Shown here in pieces: positions 1 through 7,360 of a DNA stretch of 64,000 bases (position 1 is its first letter; each line of letters begins with the position of its first letter). The notes beneath the pieces were generated by a model that made no database searches, had not been told where the DNA came from, and saw nothing but the letters and a program-made list of their open reading frames with translations. Origin of the DNA: Acidobacteriota bacterium (GTDB taxonomy: Bacteria; Acidobacteriota; Aminicenantia; Aminicenantales; Saccharicenantaceae); contig JAWSUF010000001.1 of assembly GCA_033549365.1 (NCBI GenBank), forward strand, positions 372,001-436,000, written 5' to 3'. The translations under genes were made by a program, and so were the position numbers.

Positions 1-649
1 AGGACAGAAACATGCTCCGCACGTATTTTCCCTTGGCGGCCGCCGGGCGGGCCTGGATGACGGCCTGCAGGAAGGTCTGGACGTTCTCAATCAGCCTGTC
101 CTCGGCGAAAGACACCTTTCCCACCGCTCCGTGGACAATGCTGGTCTTATCGACGCGGAATTCCACGCGCCCGGCCTTGGTTTCTTCGACGGCCTTGCGC
201 ACATCGAAGGTCACGGTCCCGGACTTGGGATTCGGCATGAGTCCCTTGGTACCCAGAATGCGCCCGAGCTTGCCGACCCCGCGCATGACATCGGGAGTGG
301 CGATGACGATGTCGAAATCGATCCAACCGCCGGCGATTTTCTCGATGATGTCGTCCCCGCCCGCGTAGTCGGCTCCGGCTTCTTCGGCTTCCTTGACCTT
401 CTCTCCCGAAGCGATGACACAGATCTTCTTGGTTTTGCCCGTGCCGTGGGGCAAAACGACCGTTCCCCGGACCATCTGATCCGAGTACTTGGGATTGACG
501 CCGAGGCGCATGGCCACATCCACCGATTCATCGAACTTGACAAAACTGGCCGTCTTGAGAAGCCGGACGGCCTCTTCCAGCGAATAGCTTGTTTTTTCGC
601 TGTCCCGGCTTTCAACCGCTTTGATGTACTTCTTGCCTCGCTTACTCAC
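1..649 (-). CDS. rplA: 50S ribosomal protein L1 (3' end outside window)
   Basis: Ribosomal protein L1 binds the L1 stalk of 23S rRNA and in many bacteria represses its own operon. The frame opens at a GTG at 649, eight bases inside the end of rplK, and gives [12 protein letters not shown] at the N-terminus, then [15 protein letters not shown] and [14 protein letters not shown], all typical of L1. There are 216 codons in the window and the frame is still open at base 1. The family's final STMGPG-type segment should follow, so roughly 15-20 residues are missing. It is the last visible gene of the secE-nusG-rplK-rplA block; rplJ, rplL and rpoB would be expected beyond the left edge. Confidence 0.95.
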   Translation of the reverse strand, partial: MSKRGKKYIKAVESRDSEKTSYSLEEAVRLLKTASFVKFDESVDVAMRLGVNPKYSDQMVRGTVVLPHGTGKTKKICVIASGEKVKEAEEAGADYAGGDDIIEKIAGGWIDFDIVIATPDVMRGVGKLGRILGTKGLMPNPKSGTVTFDVRKAVEETKAGRVEFRVDKTSIVHGAVGKVSFAEDRLIENVQTFLQAVIQARPAAAKGKYVRSMFLS

Positions 650-1073
650 TGACGATCTCCAATCCCATGTTTCTGGCCGTCCCTTCGATGATCCGACGGG
701 CGGCGTCGATGTCGTAGGCGTTCAGGTCCGGAAGCTTGATCCGGGCGATCTCCTCGACCTGCTTGCGGGTCACGCGCCCGACCTTCTCCTTGTTCGGAAG
801 ACCCGATCCTTTGGCGATGCCGGCCGCCTTCTTGAGAAGGTAGGAGGCCGGAGGCGTTTTGACGACAAACGTGAACCGCTTGTCCTTGTAAACCGTGATC
901 AGGACAGGGGCGACCGTTCCCTCCTCCATTTTTCCGGTTCTGTCGTTGAACTCGCGGACGAACTGCATGATGTTCACACCGTGCTGGCCGAGCGCCGGAC
1001 CGACGGGCGGCGCCGGACTGGCCTGGCCGGCGACGATCTCAAGCTTGATCAGGGCGACGACTTCCTTGGACAT
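642..1073 (-). CDS. rplK: 50S ribosomal protein L11
   Basis: L11 (143 residues, normal length) forms the GTPase-associated centre with 23S rRNA and is needed for RelA activation in the stringent response. The sequence carries the L11 hallmarks [20 protein letters not shown] and [12 protein letters not shown] near the N-terminus and the RNA-binding C-terminal domain with [10 protein letters not shown] at the end. A GGAG Shine-Dalgarno sequence lies just before the ATG. nusG ends ten bases upstream and rplA begins inside the last codons, so translation of L11 and L1 is probably coupled. Confidence 0.97.
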   Translation of the reverse strand: MSKEVVALIKLEIVAGQASPAPPVGPALGQHGVNIMQFVREFNDRTGKMEEGTVAPVLITVYKDKRFTFVVKTPPASYLLKKAAGIAKGSGLPNKEKVGRVTRKQVEEIARIKLPDLNAYDIDAARRIIEGTARNMGLEIVSE

Positions 1074-1083
1074 CTGTGTCTCC

Positions 1084-1614
1084 TTAGAGTTTTTCCACCT
1101 GCAGAAATTCCAGCTCTACGGGGGTGGATCGACCGAAGATCGTCACCATGACTCTCATGGTGCTTCGCTCCGGATTGACTTCCTCGACGATCCCGTTGAA
1201 ATTGAAAAACGGCCCGTCGATGATGCGGACCGCTTCGCCTTTTTCGAAAGAATGCTTGGGCTTGGGTTTCTCCGAAGTCGTCTCCATATGTTCGACGATC
1301 TGACTGACTTCGGTTTTGCTCAGAGGGGACGGCTTCCGGCCCGAACCGACGAATCCCGTCACCTTGGGCGTCTGGCGAACCATCAGCCAGCTCTCGTCCG
1401 TCATATCCATTTCCACAAGGATGTAGCCCGGGTAAGACCGCTTGGTTGAAACAACCTTTTTTCCCGCCCGGATCTCGATGACATCCTCGGTCGGAATGAT
1501 GATCTGTCCGATCTGATCCGGGATGCCGAACTCGATGGCCCTTTGGCGGATCGACTCGGCCACGAATTTTTCGAAACCGGAATAGGTATGAACGACATAC
1601 CAGTTTTTTTCCAT
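1084..1614 (-). CDS. nusG: Transcription termination/antitermination protein NusG
   Basis: NusG binds RNA polymerase through its N-terminal NGN domain and contacts Rho or ribosomal protein S10 through the C-terminal KOW domain. At 176 residues it has the standard length. Visible features are [14 protein letters not shown] at the start, the NGN segment [11 protein letters not shown], and the KOW segment [18 protein letters not shown] followed by [15 protein letters not shown]. It follows secE by about 18 bases and precedes rplK by ten, the classical bacterial order. Confidence 0.97.
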   Translation of the reverse strand: MEKNWYVVHTYSGFEKFVAESIRQRAIEFGIPDQIGQIIIPTEDVIEIRAGKKVVSTKRSYPGYILVEMDMTDESWLMVRQTPKVTGFVGSGRKPSPLSKTEVSQIVEHMETTSEKPKPKHSFEKGEAVRIIDGPFFNFNGIVEEVNPERSTMRVMVTIFGRSTPVELEFLQVEKL

Positions 1615-1632
1615 AGCTGAATTCCTGTCCGT

Positions 1633-1845
1633 TTATCCGAATAAGTCTTTGATGTGGGTAATCACCCAGGAGAAAATCACATCCATGAAGAAGAGGTAAA
1701 AGCCGAAAAAGACGGTGGCGATAATGACCACGATCGTCGTGCTCGTGACCTCTGCGCGGGACGGCCATGTGACCTTCTTGAGCTCGGCTTTCACATCCCT
1801 GAGGAAGCTCAGGAACCTTTTGTACCAGATTTTTTTTTCACTCAT
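1633..1845 (-). CDS. secE: Preprotein translocase subunit SecE
   Basis: SecE is the small clamp of the SecYEG channel. I start it at the ATG at 1845 (MSEKKIWYKRF), giving 70 residues and the single-helix form of SecE. The frame is open about 31 codons further upstream, but that extension would run into the tRNA-Trp gene and has no SecE character. An amphipathic stretch FLRDVKAELKKVTWPSRAEV, the most conserved SecE motif, is followed by one transmembrane helix (about residues 36-60). It lies between tRNA-Trp and nusG. Confidence 0.95.
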   Translation of the reverse strand: MSEKKIWYKRFLSFLRDVKAELKKVTWPSRAEVTSTTIVVIIATVFFGFYLFFMDVIFSWVITHIKDLFG

Positions 1846-1908
1846 TTCAGGAGTCCTTCCGTCCCGACACCGGCGGCCCGGCCTCCGGGGATCTTCAGGG
1901 AAGGGAAT

Positions 1909-1984
<76 letters not shown>

Positions 1985-2027
1985 GTCGTCTCTGTCCTTC
2001 CCGTCGCTTTCCGTTTCCCGCCCCGCC

Positions 2028-2177
2028 CTACTTGACTTCCTTGTGGGAAATATGTTTTCTGCAAAAGGGGCAGTACTTGCTGATTTGAAGCCGCTCGGTT
2101 TTGGTCTTCTTGTTGCGCGTGGTGGAATAATTCCTTCGCTTGCACTCCGAACACTGCAAAGTGATGATCTCTCGCAT
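2028..2177 (-). CDS. rpmG: 50S ribosomal protein L33
   Basis: This 49-residue gene reads [18 protein letters not shown] at the start and ends in [11 protein letters not shown]. The two pairs CSEC and CPFC mark the zinc-binding (C+) form of L33, a small protein of the large subunit near the E site. L33 is often placed between a tRNA and secE, as here: tRNA-Thr lies upstream and tRNA-Trp starts 44 bases downstream. Zinc-ribbon paralogues of L33 elsewhere are exchanged under zinc limitation, but no Zur-like site is visible. Confidence 0.95.
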   Translation of the reverse strand: MREIITLQCSECKRRNYSTTRNKKTKTERLQISKYCPFCRKHISHKEVK

Positions 2178-2263
2178 TCTCGCCTTCTTTCAGCCTCACG
2201 GCCGCCGCGCCGACGGAAATTGTTAAGACATCGCACCGCCCGGGCGTTGGTCTATCTCAAAAA

Positions 2264-2336
2264 AGCCCAAGACCAGAATTGAACTGGTGACCCCGTCCTT
2301 ACCAAGGACGTGCTCTACCGACTGAGCTACTTGGGC
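2264..2336 (-). tRNA. tRNA-Thr (GGT)
   Basis: Cloverleaf on the minus strand with acceptor GCCCAAG/CTTGGGC, D-arm TAGCTCAGTCGGTAGAG, anticodon stem CGTCC/GGACG around loop TTGGTAA (anticodon GGT) and T-loop GTTCAATTC. 73 bases, no encoded CCA. It is the fourth tRNA of the block transcribed from the promoter at about 2.83 kb. Confidence 0.96.
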
Positions 2337-2347
2337 TTCCCGACTGC

Positions 2348-2427
<80 letters not shown>

Positions 2428-2441
2428 CTTGGCCGCAATCA

Positions 2442-2524
2442 TGGGCAGGGAAGGATTCGAACCTCCGAAGCGTTTCCGCAGCGGGTTTACAGCCCGCCCC
2501 ATTTGGCCACTTTGGTACCTGCCC
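2442..2524 (-). tRNA. tRNA-Tyr (GTA)
   Basis: Class II tRNA of 83 bases on the minus strand with a long variable arm (TGCGGAAACGCTTC). The acceptor is GGGCAGG/CCTGCCC, the anticodon stem GCGGG/CCCGC encloses CTGTAAA (anticodon GTA), the T-arm is GGTTCGAATCC and the discriminator is A. No encoded CCA. Confidence 0.96.
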
Positions 2525-2620
2525 ACAGCCTTTTCTCCTCACTCTCGACTTCACGCGGAACGCGTATGGCCCGACTCTCCCGGTATTCCTTCCCGTCCGC
2601 CCTCGTGTCAAGGTTGACCG

Positions 2621-2693
2621 AGCCAGCGAAGGGACTCGAACCCCTGACCCGCTGATTACAAATCAGCCGCTCTACCTGCTGAGCTACGCTGGC
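2621..2693 (-). tRNA. tRNA-Thr (TGT)
   Basis: First tRNA of the block, minus strand: acceptor GCCAGCG/CGCTGGC, D-arm TAGCTCAGCAGGTAGAG, anticodon stem GCTGA/TCAGC with loop TTTGTAA (anticodon TGT), T-arm GGGGTTCGAGTCCC. 73 bases, no encoded CCA. Together with tRNA-Thr(GGT) it covers two of the threonine codon boxes. Confidence 0.96.
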
Positions 2694-2811
2694 ATGTGCT
2701 CATCGGCCGGCGCCGCTCGTTGTTGTCGCCGGGGCTGCGGGTGAAAGGAAAACGACTCGAGTTTCTTATTTCCCCGGAAAAAACCCGGGAAAATAGTGAA
2801 CCACGTGCGCC

Positions 2812-2840
2812 ATCCTAAAGGATTTCCGGATTTTTGTCAA
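2812..2840 (-). promoter_or_regulatory. Sigma-70 promoter of the tRNA/ribosomal operon
   Basis: Minus-strand TTGACA (2840-2835), 17-base spacer, TAGGAT (2817-2812). The base run after the -10 is GC-rich (GGCGC), the discriminator type seen at stringently controlled stable-RNA promoters. Transcription would start near 2805 and run into tRNA-Thr(TGT). The 2700-2810 leader contains an imperfect 10-base inverted repeat (2771-2794) and no gene. Confidence 0.75.
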
Positions 2841-2841
2841 G

Positions 2842-3351
2842 TCAAAACATCGTTTTTCTTTTTTCCCGTGGAGCCGGCATTCGGGCCCGGTCGATCTTTT
2901 CTCCCAGCCCTCGGAAAAAATCGATGGTAAAAAGAAAATATCTGGCTTTTTGGACGGGATCCAGTCTTTCATCGAGAAAAGCTTCGAACTCTTCGTCTTT
3001 GCGCCGGATGTCCCGACGGAGATGAGTCACGGTTTCGACGATTCCCGCGATGTCGTGTCCCGCCGGAACATCTTTCGCCAACATCAATCTCATCTCGGCG
3101 ATATGTTTGGCAAGGCGGGCCTGGAGCTCCGCTTTTTCCTTTTCCAAACGGAAGAGTTCGGGATAAATTTCCGCCGTCTGTTCTTGCGTGAGTTCCAGAG
3201 CCTGGGTCATTCGCACGAGCCGGAGTGTCAGAATATTTTCCCTGACTCGGGCTCTCTGGCGATGCTCCTGGGAAAAAGCCGGCTCAATCGAACACACGCA
3301 GAGCAGAAGACCGGCCGCAATCAGGATTTTCGTGAGTTTGGCGCCTTTCAT
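2842..3351 (-). CDS. Spy/CpxP-like periplasmic protein
   Basis: A 169-residue secreted helical protein. Residues 1-27 form a signal peptide (hydrophobic ILIAAGLLLCVCS, then FSQE). The mature part is rich in Arg, Glu and Leu, with LTLRLVRMTQALELTQEQ and LEKEKAELQARLAKHIAEM, which resemble the LTxxQ helices of the Spy/CpxP/CnrX group of periplasmic chaperones and metal sensors. The ATG overlaps the anti-sigma stop codon (ATGA), so it is the last gene of an ECF sigma operon. In this family the periplasmic partner often signals envelope or metal stress to the membrane anti-sigma factor; here that role is inferred from context only. Confidence 0.7.
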   Translation of the reverse strand: MKGAKLTKILIAAGLLLCVCSIEPAFSQEHRQRARVRENILTLRLVRMTQALELTQEQTAEIYPELFRLEKEKAELQARLAKHIAEMRLMLAKDVPAGHDIAGIVETVTHLRRDIRRKDEEFEAFLDERLDPVQKARYFLFTIDFFRGLGEKIDRARMPAPREKRKTMF

Positions 3352-3953
3352 CTTCCATTCTCCCCCATGAGATCGGCCTCGATCATTTCCATCTCCTCAA
3401 GGCTGAGGCTTTCCCAGAAGAGCGGATCATCCCACAGCACCCCATCCCCCTCGGCCTCGGAATCCCGGACCGCTTCCTCGATCGAGTCGGTAAGGATGCG
3501 GTTGAAGTTCTCCTGCATGACCGGATTCCCGGTCATTTCATTTTCAAAAAAGACAACTGCCTCGCCCGGATAGAAAGCCAGGAAGACGTCCGGGGGACGG
3601 CGGGGCGGTTGAACCAGAATCGCCAGAACGGCCAGGACCGTGACCGTTGCTCCCGCCCAAACCCATCTCCAGGCCGGCCGGAGAGTCCGGACAGGGGCGA
3701 CTGTCTGTATGGGAGCGACGGCAACGGATTCGAGACGCGACCTCAATCGGGCCTCGAAATCCTCCCAGTATCCCTGCCCAAGAACCGGAGGCATGTTTTT
3801 TCCGGATTCTTTCCCGACAATTCCCAGACGGGTGCGGTAAAGGCGGCAATCCCGGCATTTTTCGATATGGGCGGCCAGCCGGGCACGGCGGTGTTCAGGC
3901 AGACACCCGTCCATTTCATCGGACATCCAACGTTCAGCCGTACGACATGTCAT
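3348..3953 (-). CDS. Zinc-finger anti-sigma factor
   Basis: A 201-residue single-pass membrane protein. The N-terminal cytoplasmic part carries the HxxxCxxC signature of zinc anti-sigma domains (HIEKCRDC, about residues 29-36), followed by a linker and one transmembrane helix (about 95-113, WVWAGATVTVLAVLAILV). The outer C-terminal part is acidic. It starts one base after the stop of the ECF sigma factor, so the pair is almost certainly co-translated. The likely role is to hold that sigma factor inactive until an envelope signal is sensed. Confidence 0.85.
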   Translation of the reverse strand: MTCRTAERWMSDEMDGCLPEHRRARLAAHIEKCRDCRLYRTRLGIVGKESGKNMPPVLGQGYWEDFEARLRSRLESVAVAPIQTVAPVRTLRPAWRWVWAGATVTVLAVLAILVQPPRRPPDVFLAFYPGEAVVFFENEMTGNPVMQENFNRILTDSIEEAVRDSEAEGDGVLWDDPLFWESLSLEEMEMIEADLMGENGR

Positions 3954-3954
3954 G

Positions 3955-4533
3955 TCACATCTCTCCGATGGATTTCAACCGGGCCTGAAGCATTTTCCGC
4001 GCTTTGTGCATCCTCCAGGACACGGTGTTTTCCGAACAGCCGAGGATGCGGGCGGCTTCGGCATGGCTCATCTCCTGATTGACGACCAGGGTGAAGGTGG
4101 CCTTGTAAGGAAGAGCCAGGCTGTTCACGGCATCTTCGAGGAGATGATGCAGGACCTTGCGGGTCGCTCCGGTTTCGGGACAGAACGCCGTATCCTTTCT
4201 CTCCCCGGGAACAACCATGGTTTCGCGGAATTCGGCTCTGTCTTTTTCCCGTTTGTTTTTTTTCAAATGATTGAGAGTCAGATTGACGGCGATCCTGTAG
4301 ATCCACGTGTAAAAGGCCGATTGACTCCGGAAACCTCGGATGGAACGAAAGGCGGCCAGAAAGGTCTCCTGGGTCAGATCGTCGGCATCCTGAAGATTGC
4401 GTGTCATCCCGAAGATCATGCCGTGAATCCTTTGCTGATATTTTCGGGCCAGGGACATAAAGCTCTCGACATCGCCGGCCGCGGCTTCCGCCGCCAGATC
4501 CCTGTCCGTTACGGTGTCCTTCTCTTCGCACAT
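3955..4533 (-). CDS. ECF-family RNA polymerase sigma factor
   Basis: A 192-residue RpoE-like sigma factor. Region 2 is visible as ARKYQQRIHGMIFGMTRN and DADDLTQETFLAAFRSI (the -10 recognition helix), and region 4 as AEAARILGCSENTVSWRMHK (helix-turn-helix for the -35). I prefer the ATG at 4533; a TTG at 4545 is possible. A TATAAT sits at 4554-4549 on the minus strand without a good TTGACA, so the gene may be read from an alternative (possibly autoregulated) promoter. It heads an operon with its anti-sigma factor and a Spy-like protein. Confidence 0.92.
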   Translation of the reverse strand: MCEEKDTVTDRDLAAEAAAGDVESFMSLARKYQQRIHGMIFGMTRNLQDADDLTQETFLAAFRSIRGFRSQSAFYTWIYRIAVNLTLNHLKKNKREKDRAEFRETMVVPGERKDTAFCPETGATRKVLHHLLEDAVNSLALPYKATFTLVVNQEMSHAEAARILGCSENTVSWRMHKARKMLQARLKSIGEM

Positions 4534-4604
4534 CCTGTTAGACAACGCATTATACCCGATCCTTTGCTCTTTTCACCTCCAATTCCGGCCTCCGTTCCGG
4601 AGCC

Positions 4605-4768
4605 GTGCGTGAAAACGCCCGGATCTCTTTTTTCGCCTTAATCGGGCGTTTTCACCCTTCGGGCGTGCCGATCTCACTATTCCAACTGCGTTGCAGCCCT
4701 CTCGACGTAGTTCAACTACGCCTCGAGAGCCGCTTCCTTGTTGGAACAGCAATCTCGGCCCGCGCACG
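4605..4768 (-). repeat. Structured intergenic repeat, copy 1 (minus)
   Basis: Reading on the minus strand the order is: a start segment ending CGAGATTGC (near 4768-4749), an outer arm TTCCAAC pairing with GTTGGAA, an inner hairpin CTCTCGA/TCGAGAG that encloses CGTAGTT, the conserved core (4677-4654, begins GTGAGATCGG and ends CGCCCGAAGGGT), and then a 13-base-pair hairpin (4655-4643 with 4621-4609) whose outermost pairs are GT/AC, an A-rich loop, and GCAC. It lies head to head with copy 2 between the ECF sigma gene and purB. Confidence 0.85.
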
Positions 4769-4830
4769 GCTCCGGAGCAAGCCGTCGGAGGGTCGCGCGG
4801 GCACGACTCCGGATCCGGGGTTCCCGGGAT
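4769..4830. repeat. Spacer between the two inverted repeat copies
   Basis: GC-rich spacer with short inverted segments (CTCCGG, GATCCGGGG). It contains GGAGCAAGCCGTCGGAGGG, which recurs on the opposite strand inside the repeat copy at 18.6-18.9 kb (18785-18812), so it belongs to the same composite repeat. I see no gene in 4550-5074; frames here are short and consist of repeat sequence. Confidence 0.6.
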
Positions 4831-4995
4831 TGTGCGCGAGTCGAGATTGCCGTAGCGATGAGGAGCGGACTGCGCAGGCGTAGTTCAGCTACGTCGAGCA
4901 GGCCGCAACGAAATCGATGCGGTGAGATCGGCTCGCCCGAAGGGTCGTAACACCGGAATAGAGAAAAAAGAATTAAAACCGGTGTTACGACGCAC
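4831..4995 (+). repeat. Structured intergenic repeat, copy 2 (plus)
   Basis: Plus-strand copy. It has TGTGCGCGAGTCGAGATTGC at 4831-4850, an inner hairpin CGTAGTTCAGCTACG (4879-4893), GCAACG, the conserved core at 4922-4945, and then a hairpin whose arms are 4944-4956 and 4979-4991 (13 pairs, stem CGTAACACCGG plus the closing GT/AC) with an A-rich loop and GCAC at 4992-4995. A sigma-70 promoter for purB starts 18 bases downstream. Confidence 0.85.
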
Positions 4996-5012
4996 AATTC
5001 CGGGAGGGGAAA

Positions 5013-5040
5013 TTGACTTTAGGGGGTGTGTGTTGATAAG
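5013..5040 (+). promoter_or_regulatory. Probable promoter of the pur operon
   Basis: TTGACT (5013-5018), 16-base spacer, GATAAG (5035-5040). Start expected near 5047, giving a leader of about 28 bases before purB. It follows directly on the hairpin of repeat copy 2. I see no PurR box or purine riboswitch fold. Confidence 0.55.
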
Positions 5041-5074
5041 ATGACTTCTCTAAAAAAAGCGAGGCCGGACCCCC

Positions 5075-6376
5075 ATGATTGAACGCTACACTCTTCCAGA
5101 AATGGGCGCCGTCTGGACGGACGCCAACAGATACCGGAAGTGGCTGGACGTCGAGTTGGCCGTTTGCGAAGCCTGGGCGAAACTGGGCCGGATCCCGAAA
5201 TCCTCCCTGGCGCAAATCCGGAGAAAGGCCGATTTTTCCGTGGAGCGCATCGACGCCATTGAAAAAACCGTCAAACACGACGTCATCGCCTTTCTGACCT
5301 CTGTGGCCGAAAACGTCGGCCCCGATTCAAGATATATCCATATGGGGTTGACCTCCTACGACATCGTCGACACGTCTCTGTCTCTTCTGATGCGCGAATC
5401 CCTGACCCTTGTCCGGAAACGCCTCATCAAGCTGCAAAAAGTTCTCCGCCGTCAGGCGATCAAACACAAGACGACGCCCTGTATCGGCCGGACCCACGGC
5501 GTTCATGCCGAGCCCGTCACTTTCGGCTTCAAGATCCTCGTCTGGTTCGAAGAGACCAAACGCCACTTGGAGCGCCTGGATCGGGCCGCCGCCGCCATTT
5601 CCGTCGGACGCATTTCGGGATCCGTCGGGACTTATATCCATCTGGATCCCCGCGTCGAACGAATCGCCCTGCGGAAACTCGGGCTCAGGCCGGCCAGGAT
5701 TTCGACCCAGGTCCTGCAGCGCGACCGTCACGCCGAAGTCCTGTCCGCGACGGCCCTTCTGGTCACCGGCCTGGAAAAAATCGCCCTGGAAATCCGCCAC
5801 CTCCAGAGAACCGAGGTCGGCGAGGTCGAAGAACCGTTCACAAAAGGCCAGAAAGGCTCCTCCTCCATGCCTCACAAGAAAAACCCGGTTCGCTGCGAAA
5901 GAATATCCGGGCTGGCCCGCATCGTTCGCTCCCATCTTCAGGTTGCCCTCGAAAACATCCCCCTCTGGCACGAACGCGATATCTCCCATTCCTCCGCCGA
6001 ACGGATCATCCTCCCCGACGCCTTCATCCTCACCGATTATCTTCTGGCTGAAACCGCCGATATCGTCGGGAACTGGACCGTCCGGCCGAAAAAAATGAAC
6101 GAGAACATCGACGCCACGCGCGGCCTGGTTTTCTCCCAGGGCGTCCTGCTGGCTCTGACCCAGGCCGGGTTGACCCGGGAACAGGCTTATGCGATCGTCC
6201 AGCGCGTCAGTCTCAAGGCCTGGAACGAAAATCTGGATTTCCGGCAGTCGGCGGCGGCGGACCCGGAAATCGCCCAACGCCTTTCCCCCGAGGAGATCGC
6301 CGCCTGCTTCACTCTGGATCCCTATCTCGAAAAAATCGATACCATATTTAAAAAGGTGTTGGCCGATGAAAGCTAG
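5075..6376 (+). CDS. purB: Adenylosuccinate lyase
   Basis: PurB acts twice in purine synthesis, releasing fumarate from SAICAR and from adenylosuccinate. The 433-residue protein has the usual length for the short bacterial PurB. The fumarase/aspartase superfamily signature GSSSMPHKKNP is at about residues 262-272, with HMGLTSYDIVDT near 90 and GRTHGVHAEPVTFG near 140. It heads purB-purS-purQ-purL, and its stop codon overlaps the purS start by 11 bases. purA, for the preceding AMP-branch step, is 21 kb away. Confidence 0.96.
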   Translation: MIERYTLPEMGAVWTDANRYRKWLDVELAVCEAWAKLGRIPKSSLAQIRRKADFSVERIDAIEKTVKHDVIAFLTSVAENVGPDSRYIHMGLTSYDIVDTSLSLLMRESLTLVRKRLIKLQKVLRRQAIKHKTTPCIGRTHGVHAEPVTFGFKILVWFEETKRHLERLDRAAAAISVGRISGSVGTYIHLDPRVERIALRKLGLRPARISTQVLQRDRHAEVLSATALLVTGLEKIALEIRHLQRTEVGEVEEPFTKGQKGSSSMPHKKNPVRCERISGLARIVRSHLQVALENIPLWHERDISHSSAERIILPDAFILTDYLLAETADIVGNWTVRPKKMNENIDATRGLVFSQGVLLALTQAGLTREQAYAIVQRVSLKAWNENLDFRQSAAADPEIAQRLSPEEIAACFTLDPYLEKIDTIFKKVLADES

Positions 6377-6635
6377 AATTCTCGTTGCCTTCAAGGACAG
6401 CGTTCTCGATCCCCAAGGCCAGGCCGTGAAAAACGCTCTTCTCACGCTGGGCTATCACGCCGTTCAGAATGTCCGCCAGGGCAAGGTCTTCGAATTGGAC
6501 CTGACCGGCCTGACTCGGGATGAGGCGGAACGGCTGGTTCCCGAAGTCGCCCGCAAAGTGCTGGCCAACCCCATCATCGAAAAGTTCACCTGGGAACTCC
6601 TTTCGGACACCGCGGCGACGGACGAAACATCGTGA
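6366..6635 (+). CDS. purS: FGAM synthase subunit PurS
   Basis: PurS is the small homodimeric subunit that bridges PurQ and PurL in three-part formylglycinamidine ribonucleotide synthase. The 89-residue protein starts [20 protein letters not shown] and carries the family core [19 protein letters not shown]. The frame is open further upstream within purB, but that stretch is purB in another frame; the ATG at 6366 matches the family start. It overlaps both purB and purQ, so the subunits are translationally coupled. Confidence 0.96.
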   Translation: MKARILVAFKDSVLDPQGQAVKNALLTLGYHAVQNVRQGKVFELDLTGLTRDEAERLVPEVARKVLANPIIEKFTWELLSDTAATDETS

Positions 6636-7360
6636 CGGACATGCGTTTCGGTGTCGTCGTGTTTCCGGGCTCGAATTGCGACGCCGACACCTTCCACGCC
6701 TTGAACAGCGTCCTGGGCTGCGATACGGTCTATCTCTGGCACAAGGACCACGATCTTCAGGGTGTGGATTGCGTGGTCCTCCCGGGCGGCTTTTCCTACG
6801 GCGATTACCTCCGTTCGGGCGCCATCGCCCGGTTTTCTCCCCTTATGCAGGAGGTGAAGCGTTTCGCCCGCAAGGGAGGCTTTGTCCTGGGCATCTGCAA
6901 CGGTTTTCAGATTCTCCTCGAACTCGGCCTCCTTCCCGGGGCCATGCTCCGCAACAAGAATCTCAAATTCATCTGCCGGCACGTCCATGTCCGTGTCGAA
7001 AACGCCGGAACAGCTTTTACCCGGCGGGCGGCCGAAGGACAGGTTCTCCGGATCCCGATCGCCCATTTCGACGGCAATTATTACGCTCCGCCGGCCGTTC
7101 ATCGGCGGCTCGAAGGCAACGGCCGGATCGTTTTCCGCTACTGCGACGCCTCAGGTCAAACGGATGAGGCGGCCAATGTCAACGGGTCCCTGGACGGAAT
7201 CGCCGGAATCATCAATGCCGAGGGCAACGTCCTGGGCATGATGCCCCACCCCGAAAGAGCCGTGGAATCTCTGCTCGGAAGCACGGACGGACGGTTCGTT
7301 TTCCAGTCCCTCACCGATTCCCCGGCCGTCCGGCGCCGGACGGCTCGGAGGCCGTCATGA
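6632..7360 (+). CDS. purQ: FGAM synthase glutaminase subunit PurQ
   Basis: PurQ is the class I glutamine amidotransferase that feeds ammonia to PurL. Visible are [10 protein letters not shown] at the start, [18 protein letters not shown], the nucleophile Cys89 in LGICNGFQ, and the His/Glu of the triad in [12 protein letters not shown] take the GTG at 6632 that overlaps the purS stop (GTGA); the ATG at 6641 is equally plausible. The stop overlaps the purL start (ATGA). About 15 residues after the last conserved motif are Arg-rich and not conserved. Confidence 0.96.
   Translation: MTDMRFGVVVFPGSNCDADTFHALNSVLGCDTVYLWHKDHDLQGVDCVVLPGGFSYGDYLRSGAIARFSPLMQEVKRFARKGGFVLGICNGFQILLELGLLPGAMLRNKNLKFICRHVHVRVENAGTAFTRRAAEGQVLRIPIAHFDGNYYAPPAVHRRLEGNGRIVFRYCDASGQTDEAANVNGSLDGIAGIINAEGNVLGMMPHPERAVESLLGSTDGRFVFQSLTDSPAVRRRTARRPS

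Noticed and set aside
4605-4997. Open frames of 90-odd residues on both strands between the ECF sigma gene and purB
   Set aside because: They are translations of the inverted repeat copies; the two proteins resemble each other only because the DNA is repeated, and similar frames appear at 18.7 and 53.3 kb.
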